Part shown: piece by piece, positions 42,872 to 52,207 of the stretch
Layout: every line of letters starts with the position of its first letter
Position numbering within the stretch: position 1 is the stretch's first letter
Source: Heyndrickxia oleronia
GTDB lineage: Bacteria > Bacillota > Bacilli > Bacillales > Bacillaceae_C
Reading direction: 5' to 3'
Length of the DNA stretch: 64,000 bases
Assembly (NCBI RefSeq): GCF_017809215.1
Contig: NZ_CP065424.1
Span: 692,001 to 756,000 of the forward strand
The notes under the pieces: generated by a model
The model's input: the letters and a program-made list of their open reading frames with translations, nothing else
The model's database searches: none
Told to the model about the DNA's origin: nothing
Made by a program: the position numbers and the translations under genes

Positions 42872-42913
42872 ATGGCCTTTTTCTATTGTAAATTTAAAAA
42901 AGGCCATTTTTTT
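42872..42913 (+). terminator. Intrinsic terminator of the PTS/epimerase operon
   Basis: ATGGCCTTTTT (42872-42882) pairs with AAAAAAGGCCAT (42896-42907), followed by TTTTTT. Confidence 0.88.
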
Positions 42914-42957
42914 CTATAGATTAGGGGTATTACTAAATTCGAATAGGCGGTGGTAAA

Positions 42958-44004
42958 GTGGCAAAGGTCATCGTTGTTGGGGACCCACTAGTAAGTAGTA
43001 ATCTATTAGAGAAAGCCGCACTGCAATTAAAAATAACGGGTCCAATTGAGGTTAAAAAGTTTGAGTGGTATTACGATATATCTAAGAAAGAGTTCCAAAG
43101 GATTATTAAAAAAATTGAAATGGTTGGGCCGGAATATATGGACATCCCAAATGGCATCTTAGAAGAGTTGGAAACTGCGAACTATTTACTTGTTCATTAT
43201 GCCCCTATATCGAGGAAAATGATTGAACACGCTCAACATTTAAAAGTAATCGGAACCTGTCGGGGTGGAACGGAGCATGTGAATATGACTGTGTGTCAAG
43301 AACATGGAATCCCTGTTATATATGTCATTCGTAATGCAGAAGCTGTCGCAGATTTTACGATTGGATTAATGTATGCAGAGACAAGAAACATTTCACGGGC
43401 ACACCAGTTTATGATGAATGGTCAATGGAAAAAAGCATTTCCAAATGATCCCTATAAAACGACATTAAGTCACTTGAAAGTAGGGATATGTGGGTTTGGT
43501 CATATTGGCAAACTAGTAATAAAACGTTTAAATGCTTTGGGGGTTGACGTGTTACTCTATAGCAGTAGGGAGAACAAAGATGACTTGAATAAGAATGGGT
43601 TAAGCGTTGAAATGGTTGATTTGGAAACACTGTTCACCGAATCGGATATCGTCTCCTTACATGCACGTGTAACAAAGGAAAATAGGAATATGATTGATAA
43701 GAGCTTAATTAGTCGGATGAAGCCAAGTAGCTATCTAATTAACACGGCAAGACCTGAATTATTGGACAAAGAAGACCTAATAGATGCTCTTAGAAACCAC
43801 CGTATAGCAGGAGCAGCTATAGATGTTTTTTGGGAAGAACCACTGGATCCCAATGATGAATTACTAAAGCTTGATAATATAACCTTAACCCCTCACATTG
43901 CTGGTGATACAGTTGATGCAATCCTTGGATCACCCAATTTATTAAGAGATGCATTGAATGAATATTTCAGAGGGGGTCTGACCCCCACTGCTTTAAAGTG
44001 GTAA
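42958..44004 (+). CDS. D-isomer-specific 2-hydroxyacid dehydrogenase, 3' end formed by a dispersed repeat
   Basis: NAD-dependent dehydrogenase of the phosphoglycerate/erythronate dehydrogenase family, 348 residues. Nucleotide fold KVGICGFGHIGKLVIKRL; catalytic Arg in NTARPELL, Glu in DVFWEEPLD and His in LTPHIAGDT. The last twelve residues (RGGLTPTALKW region) and the stop come from a copy of the window-wide repeat, so the natural C-terminus was probably replaced, losing only a non-catalytic tail. GTG 42958 follows GGCGGTGG. It stands alone between two operons; sugar-acid or 2-keto-acid turnover is the likely role. Confidence 0.88.
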   Translation: MAKVIVVGDPLVSSNLLEKAALQLKITGPIEVKKFEWYYDISKKEFQRIIKKIEMVGPEYMDIPNGILEELETANYLLVHYAPISRKMIEHAQHLKVIGTCRGGTEHVNMTVCQEHGIPVIYVIRNAEAVADFTIGLMYAETRNISRAHQFMMNGQWKKAFPNDPYKTTLSHLKVGICGFGHIGKLVIKRLNALGVDVLLYSSRENKDDLNKNGLSVEMVDLETLFTESDIVSLHARVTKENRNMIDKSLISRMKPSSYLINTARPELLDKEDLIDALRNHRIAGAAIDVFWEEPLDPNDELLKLDNITLTPHIAGDTVDAILGSPNLLRDALNEYFRGGLTPTALKW

Positions 44005-44005
44005 A
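43972..44005. repeat. Dispersed repeat copy inside a gene's 3' end
   Basis: GGGGGTCTGACCCCC plus the CACTGCTTTAAAGTGGTAAA tail, matching the copies at 14824 and 36379. It supplies the final codons and TAA of the hydroxyacid dehydrogenase gene. Confidence 0.9.
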
Positions 44006-44080
44006 GTCATGTATGATTCAACCATTTGTTTCTTTTTTATAAAACGAGTGTTTGATGTAGAATAAGGGGAGGGAGGGGAT

Positions 44081-44941
44081 ATGATGAAGTTAGTTGCCAT
44101 TGATTTGGATGGAACATTATTATCGGATGATGGGACGATTAGTTCTGCAAATGTAGAGGCTATACATCGAGCGCAAGAACAAGGGAATATGATTACGATT
44201 TGCTCAGGACGTTCTCTCCATGATACACAAGAGATTCTTCAAAGGGCTGGAATAACTTGTCCAATAATTACCGGAAATGGAGCGATCGCTTATAATGGTC
44301 AGGAGCTTTTGCATAAATATATTATTCCTGTACAGGTAATTATGGAGCTTATTCCGATGCTTGAATCGGAAGGCTATTATTTTGAGTTATATACAAATCA
44401 GGGGATTCATCTGCTTAATAAAGGAAAAGCACAGCTGGATGAAGAAATTCAAAGAATGATAGAAAAGGACGCTGGCTTTCCGGTTGAATGGGCAAAGAGG
44501 GAAAGAGATATACAATTTGAACAATATGGATTGCAGTATGTAAATGATTATAAGAATATAGATGTGGCTGGGTTAGACATTTATAAGATCTTTGTTCTGT
44601 CTTTTGATAGAGAGAAGCTTGACCACCTTGAGTCACTTTTAACTGGGAGAACAGATCTATCGATTACATCATCAGGACAAACTAAGCTTGAAATTGCCCA
44701 AGCCGAGGTGAGTAAAGGGAATGCGCTAACGAATATGTCTAAGCACTTACAAATTCCTATACAGGATACTGTGGCGATCGGAGATAATTTAAATGATCTT
44801 TCAATGTTTCAAGTCGCAGGGATAAGTATTGCGATGGGCAATGCACCAGAAGTAGTGAAACAGAAAAGTACATATACGACAAAAAGATATAATGAAGATG
44901 GGGTAGCTCATGCTTTACAGAGCTATGTCATAAACGGTTGA
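44081..44941 (+). CDS. HAD-superfamily phosphatase, Cof subfamily
   Basis: Haloacid-dehalogenase-type phosphatase of the Cof/YkrA/YwpJ group, 286 residues, acting on sugar phosphates, nucleotides or FMN. Motif I is AIDLDGTLLSDDG at the N-terminus, motif II SGRS, motif III Lys in TKLEIAQAEVSKGNAL, motif IV IGDNLNDLSMF. AAGGGGAGGG lies 7 nt before ATG 44081; ATG 44084 is also possible. It stands convergent with the lacD operon. Confidence 0.93.
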   Translation: MMKLVAIDLDGTLLSDDGTISSANVEAIHRAQEQGNMITICSGRSLHDTQEILQRAGITCPIITGNGAIAYNGQELLHKYIIPVQVIMELIPMLESEGYYFELYTNQGIHLLNKGKAQLDEEIQRMIEKDAGFPVEWAKRERDIQFEQYGLQYVNDYKNIDVAGLDIYKIFVLSFDREKLDHLESLLTGRTDLSITSSGQTKLEIAQAEVSKGNALTNMSKHLQIPIQDTVAIGDNLNDLSMFQVAGISIAMGNAPEVVKQKSTYTTKRYNEDGVAHALQSYVING

Positions 44942-44961
44942 TTGTATCTCATTTTCATCAA

Positions 44962-44994
44962 AAATAAACCGGAGCAATAGGCTCCGGTTTATTT
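44962..44994. terminator. Bidirectional terminator between HAD and aldolase genes
   Basis: AAATAAACCGGAGC (44962-44975) pairs perfectly with GCTCCGGTTTATTT (44981-44994), a 14-bp stem with a 5-nt loop, overlapping the aldolase stop codon on the minus strand. Confidence 0.9.
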
Positions 44995-45964
44995 ATTTGA
45001 ATTTATGAAAACAAGAAGACGCTGTTTTTTGAATGACTTCATTTAAGGCTTCGATATTCGCTTTTCCTTGAGTCTGTAACCATTCCATTGCTTTTTCAGC
45101 GCCTGAATTTGAAAATACTTGTACCCCATCCTTCCAGGTTGCTCGTCCACAAAGGACACCATTAAACTGTGATCCCGCTTCATGGGCGAAAACTAATGTC
45201 TCCTGGAATCGTTCGGCACTTACTCCAGCGCTAAGGAAAATAAAAGGTAAATCTGTTGCTTCACTTTGTTCTTTAAAGTATTGGAGGGCTTCCTCTCTCG
45301 TATAAAGCACTTCGGATCCATACCCTTCCACATAGTCCATATTTACAGGAATCTCAACCTTTAATACGTCTACATGATAGTTTGGTTTCGAGAATTCGAC
45401 CATCATATCATTTACCTTATGTGGTTTGACTTTTGCATACTCTTTACTCTTCACATCAGCTATCTTACTATCATAGGAGACAAGCTCCAAAAAGAAGGGG
45501 ATATCTTCCGCCATACATTCGGAACCTATCCGTTCCACAAATGCATGCTTTTGGTCATTGATTTCTTTTGATTCATCAATATCATAATAAAGTAAGAATT
45601 TTACAGCGTCAGCGCCTTCTGCTTTAATACGTTGAGCTGACCAAATGGGTAAAAGGTCTGGAAATCGCCCAGGCTGTGAAGTATCATAGCCCGTTTTTTC
45701 ATAGGCAATGAGTAGTCCAGAATTTGCTGCCCGTTTTTTTGCTGCTGGTAACCCATACTCAGGATCTAATAAGATAGATGATGCATAAGGTGTAAGCACT
45801 TCAGAAACAAGACCTTTAAATTCTTCAATCGCTTCCTGCGATGCATTTTCCCCCATCATTTTTTTTAATGCTCCCCGTTGATCAATCGCTAAAGCACTGA
45901 TCACTCCTTGTTCATTGGCTAGATTTTCTAGGGCTTTTCTTTTCTTTTCGCTGATTTCTCTCAT
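44993..45964 (-). CDS. lacD: Tagatose-1,6-bisphosphate aldolase, LacD type
   Basis: Class I aldolase cleaving tagatose-1,6-bisphosphate (and often fructose, psicose and sorbose bisphosphates) to dihydroxyacetone phosphate plus glyceraldehyde-3-phosphate. The 323 residues show [15 protein letters not shown], the substrate/DPEYG segment, the Schiff-base Lys region [16 protein letters not shown], and [17 protein letters not shown]. It is the third gene of the kinase-PTS-aldolase operon, 14 bp after the PTS gene, with AAGGGGAG upstream of ATG 45964. Confidence 0.93.
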   Translation of the reverse strand: MREISEKKRKALENLANEQGVISALAIDQRGALKKMMGENASQEAIEEFKGLVSEVLTPYASSILLDPEYGLPAAKKRAANSGLLIAYEKTGYDTSQPGRFPDLLPIWSAQRIKAEGADAVKFLLYYDIDESKEINDQKHAFVERIGSECMAEDIPFFLELVSYDSKIADVKSKEYAKVKPHKVNDMMVEFSKPNYHVDVLKVEIPVNMDYVEGYGSEVLYTREEALQYFKEQSEATDLPFIFLSAGVSAERFQETLVFAHEAGSQFNGVLCGRATWKDGVQVFSNSGAEKAMEWLQTQGKANIEALNEVIQKTASSCFHKFK

Positions 45965-45978
45965 GGTTTGTTCTCCCC

Positions 45979-47886
45979 TTATTGTATGTTTTCGATAAAC
46001 AGTTGATAGATCTCTTTAGAACTGTTGGCATGCTGTAATTGGTCGATGAATTCTTGGTGAATGAGAAGCTTTGAGACTTCTGATAAATAACGTAAATGAT
46101 CATTTGCTTTTCCTTTTGGAATAAACATGGCAATTACGATATTTGTCGGTTGTCCGTCAAGAGCTTTCCAATCTACGCCTTGATTTAATTTTAAAATGAC
46201 AATGCTTGCTTTATTGATGCTTTCTAGCTCCGTATGTGGAATAGCAATTCCTTGCTCCATACCGGTTGTACTTAGTTTTTCTCTTTCCACAAATCCCTTG
46301 ATCACACTGGTCTCATCATTGCTGATATGATGATCATTAGAAATTTTCGCTAGTTTTTGAAACACCTCATCTTGAGTTGCTGCATCGACATTACAGAAAA
46401 TATTTTCGATATCTAGTACTGAGTCTAAGCTTGTTGACTGATTCACTACTGATGGCAGTGGAGTAGAGAGTTTCTCTGAATCAGCTTCTTGTTCTTTAGC
46501 AACGGTCCGTTTCTGATCCATGCTCATTAGGAATCCACTTACTACCGCACCAATTAAAATAGCGACCACCCATAGGATAGCGTGGGTAACAATTGGTAAT
46601 ACGATAAATCCACCATGTGGTGCAGGAACTTGAACTTTAAAAAGATAAGTTAAAATGGCTGCGATAGAAGATCCGAGCATAAGTATTGGTATGACTTTTA
46701 ATGGCTTTTTCGCTGCAAAAGGAATTGCTCCCTCTGTAATATGAGTGGATCCAAGTAAAAAGTTGACATAGCCTGCACTGCGATCGCTTGCGGAATAAGC
46801 TTTCCCACCAAATAAGACGGCGAAACCAGTAGCAAGAGGTGGTGCAATACATGCAGCCGAGACACCAGCCATAAAGAAATAATTTCCTTGAGCCAGTAAG
46901 GCTGTCCCTGTAACATAGGCTGCCTTATTAACGGGTCCGCCCATATCAAAGGCACTCATACAACCAACGATTAAACCTAGTAAAATAGGACTTGAATCTT
47001 GAACACTGCTTAGGAAAGACATCATGCCTTGATTGATGGACTCCATTGGTGCTGATAGGAACCACATGGCAAATCCGGCAATAAAAATTCCTAATACAGG
47101 GAAAAGGAAAATCGCTTTTAAACCATCAAGCTGCTTAGGTAATCCTTTACATACATAAGCTAGACCAACCATGATGTATCCAGTGAGGAAACCTCCGACA
47201 ATTCCTCCGAGGAAGCCAGTACCATTCATGTAAGCAATCATCCCGACGATAAATCCAATGATTAATCCTGGCCTTTTCGCAATCGATTCTGCAATATAAG
47301 CACATAGAACAGGCACCATCAAATTCATGGAAATGCCGCCAATTGTTTTTAAGTAATAGGCAAATTGATTATATTCAGGACTATCTGGCTCGGCTGAATG
47401 AATCCCAAACATAAAGGAAATTGCTACCATCACACCGCCAGCAACAACGAGCGGAAGCATATGGGAGACACCGTTCATAAGAGAAACATAGATGCTATGC
47501 CATATGGATGTCTTTTGACCACTGCTATGCTCCGATTGCTGTTGGGCTCTAGCTTGACCGTCCTTATACTTTGGAACATTTCCTGATAAAATTTCATCAA
47601 TCAATTGATCAGGCTCTTTAATTCCTTTGCTAACTGAAACATTGATCAAAGGCTTTCCGATAAAACGGTCCGCATTTACATCCTTATCAGCTGCTATGAT
47701 CACGCCATCAGCAGCATCGATTTCAGCTTCTGTTAATGCATTCCTAATTCCTTCCTGACCATGTGTTTCAACCTTGATTGATATGCCACGTTTTTTTGCT
47801 GCTGCTTCTAATGCCTCTTGTGCCATGTAAGTGTGTGCAATTCCGGTAGGGCATCCGGTTGCAGCGATAATTGTATAGGTCTTCAT
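45979..47886 (-). CDS. PTS fructose-family EIIBCA fusion protein
   Basis: Membrane PTS permease, 635 residues, with domain order EIIB (1-100, Cys in [15 protein letters not shown]), EIIC (about 125-460, ending in GGFIVLPI and VVAILIGAV) and EIIA (about 495-635, His in [11 protein letters not shown]). B. subtilis FruA has the order A-B-C, so this B-C-A arrangement marks a different branch. Fructose-family permeases phosphorylate C1 of ketohexoses. The kinase before and aldolase after suggest tagatose or a related ketose as substrate. AAAAGGAGG precedes ATG 47886. Confidence 0.93.
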   Translation of the reverse strand: MKTYTIIAATGCPTGIAHTYMAQEALEAAAKKRGISIKVETHGQEGIRNALTEAEIDAADGVIIAADKDVNADRFIGKPLINVSVSKGIKEPDQLIDEILSGNVPKYKDGQARAQQQSEHSSGQKTSIWHSIYVSLMNGVSHMLPLVVAGGVMVAISFMFGIHSAEPDSPEYNQFAYYLKTIGGISMNLMVPVLCAYIAESIAKRPGLIIGFIVGMIAYMNGTGFLGGIVGGFLTGYIMVGLAYVCKGLPKQLDGLKAIFLFPVLGIFIAGFAMWFLSAPMESINQGMMSFLSSVQDSSPILLGLIVGCMSAFDMGGPVNKAAYVTGTALLAQGNYFFMAGVSAACIAPPLATGFAVLFGGKAYSASDRSAGYVNFLLGSTHITEGAIPFAAKKPLKVIPILMLGSSIAAILTYLFKVQVPAPHGGFIVLPIVTHAILWVVAILIGAVVSGFLMSMDQKRTVAKEQEADSEKLSTPLPSVVNQSTSLDSVLDIENIFCNVDAATQDEVFQKLAKISNDHHISNDETSVIKGFVEREKLSTTGMEQGIAIPHTELESINKASIVILKLNQGVDWKALDGQPTNIVIAMFIPKGKANDHLRYLSEVSKLLIHQEFIDQLQHANSSKEIYQLFIENIQ

Positions 47887-47930
47887 TTAAATGCCTCCTT
47901 TTCTATCTTTGTTTGCACTTAATGAGCAAG

Positions 47931-48851
47931 TTACTTCCGCTTTTCTATTAAAATCTGTTTCTTTAATAAAGGAATATCCTTGAAATCACTCAATCCTGCT
48001 GTAAATGCAGTGGATGATCCAGCAGCAGTAGCCTCAATAAGAGCTTCCTCCAAGCCTTCCATTTGCATCATTTTTCCAGCGAAAACTGCTAGCATCGTAT
48101 CTCCCGCACAAGCCGTATTCACAACTTTTCCTTTAGGAGCATTAGTCAGTAAAATATTGTCTTTATCCACATATAAAGCACCTTCTTCTCCACGAGATAC
48201 TAAAATTCTCCTAGCCCCTTGATTCAAAAGTGTTTGAGCTGCAGCTATGAGTTCCTCCACTGATTCCAATGTGGGAACCCCCATAAGCTGAGCTAATTCT
48301 TCATCATTTGGCTTGATTAAATATGGATGATAGGGAAGACAATCTAGTAATCTAGAAGAACTAATATCTAAGATTAATGAAAATCCTTGTTCCTTCGATA
48401 ATTGGGCAATGGTGACAAAAATTTCATCTTTCACTCCTCTTGGCAAACTGCCAGAAACAAATAGCGTGTCTTTATTTGTAAATGTTTTGATGTATTGAAG
48501 TAAGGCCTCTTGAGCAGTTGTATTAATTTCTGGTCCGCGATTGACTGCCTTGTATTCCTTTTCTCCAGACCGTATAAAGGTATTTATTCTAGTAATTCCA
48601 TCTACTTTAATAAAGTTTGTGCCAATAGAGTTCTTGACTAATTCCTCTTCGATAAAGTTACCAGTGAATCCACCTAGAAATCCTGTGGCTGTATTGTCTA
48701 TATTCAATTTTTTTAAAATAAATGAAATATTTATTGCCTTTCCATTCGCTTGATAACTTTCAAACGTACTACGATTTACAACAAAGGGAGAAAATTGTTC
48801 AAACTCTGTAAATAAATCTATGGCTGGGTTCATTGTGCATGTATAGATCAC
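47931..48851 (-). CDS. 1-phosphofructokinase / tagatose-phosphate kinase family (FruK/LacC)
   Basis: PfkB-type sugar kinase, 306 residues. MIYTCTMNPAIDLF start, GGFTGNFIEEEL substrate loop, LFVSGSLPRGV, and the C-terminal signature VVNTACAGDTMLAVFAGKM with the catalytic Asp. It would convert ketohexose-1-phosphate (from the PTS) to the 1,6-bisphosphate used by LacD. In LacC/FruK proteins the last motif is usually GAGDS; here it is ACAGDT. GTG 48851 follows GAAGGG. First gene of the operon, divergent from the RpiR regulator. Confidence 0.9.
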   Translation of the reverse strand: MIYTCTMNPAIDLFTEFEQFSPFVVNRSTFESYQANGKAINISFILKKLNIDNTATGFLGGFTGNFIEEELVKNSIGTNFIKVDGITRINTFIRSGEKEYKAVNRGPEINTTAQEALLQYIKTFTNKDTLFVSGSLPRGVKDEIFVTIAQLSKEQGFSLILDISSSRLLDCLPYHPYLIKPNDEELAQLMGVPTLESVEELIAAAQTLLNQGARRILVSRGEEGALYVDKDNILLTNAPKGKVVNTACAGDTMLAVFAGKMMQMEGLEEALIEATAAGSSTAFTAGLSDFKDIPLLKKQILIEKRK

Positions 48852-48897
48852 ATTTTTTCCCTTCTTTCATATTAATCGATGTTTATTCCACTTTCAT

Positions 48898-48947
48898 AAT
48901 CAGCGCTGATTTCAGTTTCACTTTATACTCTAATTGTGGCACAATTA
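48898..48947. promoter_or_regulatory. Two perfect palindromes in the divergent control region (operator candidates)
   Basis: AATCAGCGCTGATT (48898-48911) is a 14-bp palindrome and TAATTGTGGCACAATTA (48931-48947) is a 17-bp odd palindrome. Both lie between the kinase and RpiR-type regulator genes, so one may be the regulator's operator. Confidence 0.5.
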
Positions 48948-48951
48948 ATCA

Positions 48952-48981
48952 TGTAAATGTTTACAAGGTTAAACGTTTTCA
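48952..48981. promoter_or_regulatory. Pair of cre-like sites
   Basis: TGTAAATGTTTACA (48952-48965, palindromic, one mismatch to cre) and GTTAAACGTTTTCA (48968-48981, two mismatches) lie side by side upstream of both divergent genes. Carbon catabolite control by CcpA is inferred. Confidence 0.55.
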
Positions 48982-49011
48982 TTGTAAAACTTTTCTTTTG
49001 GAGATGGTTTA

Positions 49012-49800
49012 ATGTCCAAGACGTTTTTAAATAGAGTGAAAAATCAATATAAAGAATTGAGTGAAACGGAAAGATATTTGATTGATTATATTAAGCAGCA
49101 TTTAAATATCATTCCGCAAATCTCGATTGTGAAATTGAGCAGTCAAGCAAATGTTTCAACTGCAACCATTGTCCGTACGATGCAAAAGCTTGGTTATACC
49201 GGATTTACAGCTTTTAAGATTCATTTAAAAGATGAAGTGGACTCCAGTAGTGAATTTTCGATTGTGGAAAAGATAGATAAGAAGATTCAAGAGGCGATTT
49301 TAAAAAATGAACAAGAAGTGGTGAAAACGATTCAGCTTCTAGATAGCGGGACAATTGAGGATGCACTGCAAAAAATCATTCATTCAAGAAAAATCACCAT
49401 CTTTGCGAGGGGATTTTCCGAGCTCATCGCAAAGGAAATGATGATTAAATTCCAGCTGTTAGGTAAGCATTGTGAGCTTCATGATGACCCTAATATTATT
49501 CGAACAATTAGCAAAAGAATAGATAAAAGAGATATCGTCATTTTTATTTCATTGAATGGAAAGACCAAGGAACTAGTTGAAGCCGCAAAAAATTGCCAAG
49601 ATAATGAGGTAAGCACGATCCTGCTAACAGCCAATCAAAATAGTCCATTATATGAATTATGTGAAATTTCCTTAGTTGGTTTTAAATCAGAAACATCGTA
49701 TTTTCCTGATTATGAGGTACGTTCACGCCTACCAATTCAAGTCATGGCTCGTATTATTTTAGATGCGTATGCCATTCGTACGGAGGAGAAAATGAGTTGA
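49012..49800 (+). CDS. RpiR/MurR-family transcriptional regulator
   Basis: 262-residue sugar-phosphate-responsive regulator. N-terminal helix-turn-helix (about 1-75; IVKLSSQANVSTATIVRTMQKLGYTGFTAFK) and C-terminal SIS sugar-phosphate domain (about 120-260; ITIFARGFSELIAKEM, IVIFISLNGKTKELVEAAK). Divergent from the kinase-PTS-aldolase operon, which it probably controls in response to the ketose phosphate. GGAG lies 9 nt before ATG 49012. Confidence 0.92.
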   Translation: MSKTFLNRVKNQYKELSETERYLIDYIKQHLNIIPQISIVKLSSQANVSTATIVRTMQKLGYTGFTAFKIHLKDEVDSSSEFSIVEKIDKKIQEAILKNEQEVVKTIQLLDSGTIEDALQKIIHSRKITIFARGFSELIAKEMMIKFQLLGKHCELHDDPNIIRTISKRIDKRDIVIFISLNGKTKELVEAAKNCQDNEVSTILLTANQNSPLYELCEISLVGFKSETSYFPDYEVRSRLPIQVMARIILDAYAIRTEEKMS

Positions 49801-49818
49801 GGTCCTTTCAATAAAAAA

Positions 49819-49855
49819 GAGTACACCAGTCAAAATATCTTTTACTGGTATACTC
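49819..49855. terminator. Hairpin between convergent RpiR and creatininase-family genes
   Basis: GAGTACACCAGT (49819-49830) pairs with ACTGGTATACTC (49844-49855) with one mismatch. A run of six A on the left gives a U-tract on the minus strand, so it mainly serves the minus-strand operon. Confidence 0.7.
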
Positions 49856-49862
49856 TCAATTT

Positions 49863-50606
49863 CTATTCTTCTTTTGTTCTTTCATATGCTTCGAATAATA
49901 AACTAGTCATATTTTCAATGAAAATATCTATCATTTTTTCTCCTTTTTCCTTTGTTGCAAGAATAGCATTTCCGTAGACTCCACTTTGACTTAAATTACC
50001 TAGTGAAATAGTTGATTTTCCGTATAAGTTTGGTTTTTTCGGATATTCACTTACTGCCTTATCCATTTGGACCAGTTCCGGTTTTAGTGCAAGCATAAGC
50101 GATGTTTCGAATTCACATGCATGAATCATTCCATGCCAAGTAGGGGAGTCACAATGCATGTCTATGACTGATTCTATATTGGGATAGAATAGATAGATCA
50201 CCGACATGTCTAGTTCATCCATTAATTCCCTTGCGGCATATTTCATGCTAGAGTTATTGGCATCATGCCCGTTTACTAGGACAAGAAGTTTAATCCCGTA
50301 TCTGCTAACACTATGTGCAATGTCTTTTATAACGGCTTCAACGTGATGTTGTTGTATGGATAATGTACCAGGGATATCCCGCCAAACCCATGAGTAACCA
50401 AATGGTAGCGTAGGGAGGAGGAGAGCTCCCGTTTTTTCTGAGAGTTTTCGTGATATTCCTTCAGCTAAAAAAATATCAGTACCTAATGGCAAATGATGTC
50501 CATGCTGTTCTGTTGCTCCTAATGGTAAAATGGCTACAGGAAATGATGTTATTGCTTTAGCCACCTCATCACGGGTCATATGCAATATTTCTTTTGCTTT
50601 TCCCAT
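49863..50606 (-). CDS. Creatininase-family amidohydrolase
   Basis: Metal-dependent hydrolase of the creatininase/MftE fold, about 247 residues. Metal and catalytic residues sit in LPLGATEQHGHHLPLGTD (Glu, His, Asp), VLVNGHDANNSS and HACEFETSLML (Glu). Family members open cyclic amides or cleave small amide or formamide bonds. ATG 50606 overlaps the previous stop as TAATG, the usual coupled arrangement; the frame extends to GTG 50618. It is last in an Ula-type PTS operon, an unusual setting; its substrate there is unknown. Confidence 0.88.
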   Translation of the reverse strand: MGKAKEILHMTRDEVAKAITSFPVAILPLGATEQHGHHLPLGTDIFLAEGISRKLSEKTGALLLPTLPFGYSWVWRDIPGTLSIQQHHVEAVIKDIAHSVSRYGIKLLVLVNGHDANNSSMKYAARELMDELDMSVIYLFYPNIESVIDMHCDSPTWHGMIHACEFETSLMLALKPELVQMDKAVSEYPKKPNLYGKSTISLGNLSQSGVYGNAILATKEKGEKMIDIFIENMTSLLFEAYERTKEE

Positions 50607-51226
50607 TAATTGATGCACTCCTCAAGTAGTAATTGCTGAAAACTAATTGCAGCTTGTTTTATTGCTTCAAGATGATCTGTTGTAGCACCTCTTGGGACTA
50701 GTTCACTTCCGATGGCAAAGGATGAACAACCAGCTGATCTTAGTTCTAAAATATTTCTCTTATTGACTCCGCCTACTGCCATCCAATTCATTCGTGGAAA
50801 AGGACCTGATACATTTTTTATGAAGCTGGTACCAAGGTTTACTACAGAAAAAAGTTTAACAGTGTCAATACCTAAGCTAGCTGCTTGCATAATCTCACCG
50901 GGTGAAAAAACTCCGGGAAACATAGTTACATTTTTTGAGCGTACATATTTCGCTAATTCGCGATCCCAGCCAGGAGTAATAATGTAATTTGCTCCTGCTT
51001 TAAGAGATGCATCTACTTGTGAAGGAGTACAAACTGTTCCTACACCTAAATGGACTTGGTTAGGAAATGCTTGGGAAATTCTTCGAATACATTCTAAGCC
51101 TTTTTCTTCTTCACTAAGGGATACCTCTAACCAGCTAATACCAGAATCAAGTAAAGCTTGTGTGATTTCCACAACATGACCTGGGTCGACCCCACGGATA
51201 ATGGCAATGATTGTATCTTTTTTCAT
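50606..51226 (-). CDS. KDPG/KHG aldolase-family protein
   Basis: Class I aldolase fold like Eda, which splits 2-keto-3-deoxy-6-phosphogluconate or 4-hydroxy-2-oxoglutarate, about 206 residues. Blocks are AIIRGVDPGHVVEITQALL, LGVGTVCTPSQVDASLKAG with NYIITPG, and the Schiff-base Lys in DTVKLFSV (E. coli Eda has KFFPA at this place), then MAVGGVN. ATG 51226 has GAGGGG 7-8 nt upstream; the frame extends to TTG 51241. It follows the phosphotriesterase-family gene by 4 bp and precedes a creatininase-family gene. Confidence 0.88.
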   Translation of the reverse strand: MKKDTIIAIIRGVDPGHVVEITQALLDSGISWLEVSLSEEEKGLECIRRISQAFPNQVHLGVGTVCTPSQVDASLKAGANYIITPGWDRELAKYVRSKNVTMFPGVFSPGEIMQAASLGIDTVKLFSVVNLGTSFIKNVSGPFPRMNWMAVGGVNKRNILELRSAGCSSFAIGSELVPRGATTDHLEAIKQAAISFQQLLLEECIN

Positions 51227-51230
51227 TTTT

Positions 51231-52151
51231 TCACCCCTCAAATTGTGCTAACCATCTAGCTGGGTTTTTAACGAATATGGTATGAATGTCTTCTTGACTA
51301 ATTCCTTCATCTAATAAACGTGGAATGAATTTTTTGATGATATATTCGAAACCAGGTCCTCCGCCATAAGCGTGGAGATAGCATTGACGTCCCATGTCCC
51401 CAGAAATCAGCAATTGCTTCACATAACCGTTTTCGATCATGTTTTTTATTAATTCAACTCTTGTGCTATCTGGATAATATTTGATTTTACTGCTCCCATC
51501 GAATTGCACATAAGCTCCTCGTTTAGCAAGTTGAAGGTGGTAGTAAGCATCCGCATTTCGATCGCTATGACCAACACCAACAAGACTTAAATCAATTCCT
51601 TCTTCTTCTAAAATATCAAGCATTTCCATTCCCATCGTTCCTGCTTCTGTATGCAACCAAATTGGAGCTCCCGTTTGGAGTTGTGCTCGGGCAACCGCAC
51701 GAGTAACTTTTTCCTCTAAAGGATGAATAAGTTGGTTCCAGGAACCTGATTTTAAGAAACCTGCTTTTGAAGTTGTTCCGTCCATTCCAATGGTTACATC
51801 CCGAACTAGTTTTTGTGTGATTTCTTCTATCGTTAATGCTTCAACCCATTTTGGAAAGTATACATGTTTGTTAAACCCAGTAGTGGCGATCACATGAACA
51901 CCTGTCTCAATTGACATTTGTCTCATTTTTCCTGCATCACGACCGTAATCTAAAGTGGTAGCATCAACGAGTGCATTTCCACCAGCTTTTTTAAATCTCC
52001 ACAGCTCGCTAACACTAGCTTCATAGTCCGTTAATTCCAAATCACGATCTTTTTGTTGAGCAGGAGGGTTCGTCCATAAATGCTCATGACTATAAGTAAA
52101 GCCTAATTGTGAGGGTTCAATATCACCTAAGAGAGTTCTAATTTTTTTCAA
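51231..52151 (-). CDS. Phosphotriesterase-family hydrolase, candidate sugar-phosphate lactonase
   Basis: Binuclear metal hydrolase of the amidohydrolase superfamily (phosphotriesterase-like, COG1735), about 306 residues. HxH in TYSHEHLW, bridging Lys in KAGFLKSG, His in IWLHTEAG and VGVGHSDRN, Asp in LISGDMGRQ. Characterised PTS-linked members hydrolyse pentono-lactone-5-phosphates. TTG 52151 is chosen because AAGGAG lies 8 nt upstream; GTG 52160 is too close to it. It lies between the Ula-type PTS and the KDPG-aldolase-like gene, so hydrolysis of an imported phosphorylated lactone is the leading guess. Confidence 0.88.
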   Translation of the reverse strand: MKKIRTLLGDIEPSQLGFTYSHEHLWTNPPAQQKDRDLELTDYEASVSELWRFKKAGGNALVDATTLDYGRDAGKMRQMSIETGVHVIATTGFNKHVYFPKWVEALTIEEITQKLVRDVTIGMDGTTSKAGFLKSGSWNQLIHPLEEKVTRAVARAQLQTGAPIWLHTEAGTMGMEMLDILEEEGIDLSLVGVGHSDRNADAYYHLQLAKRGAYVQFDGSSKIKYYPDSTRVELIKNMIENGYVKQLLISGDMGRQCYLHAYGGGPGFEYIIKKFIPRLLDEGISQEDIHTIFVKNPARWLAQFEG

Positions 52152-52207
52152 TGTAATCACTCCTTGATACTTTTGTTAAAAGAAAAGATAGTGTAATCCT
52201 CTATTCA

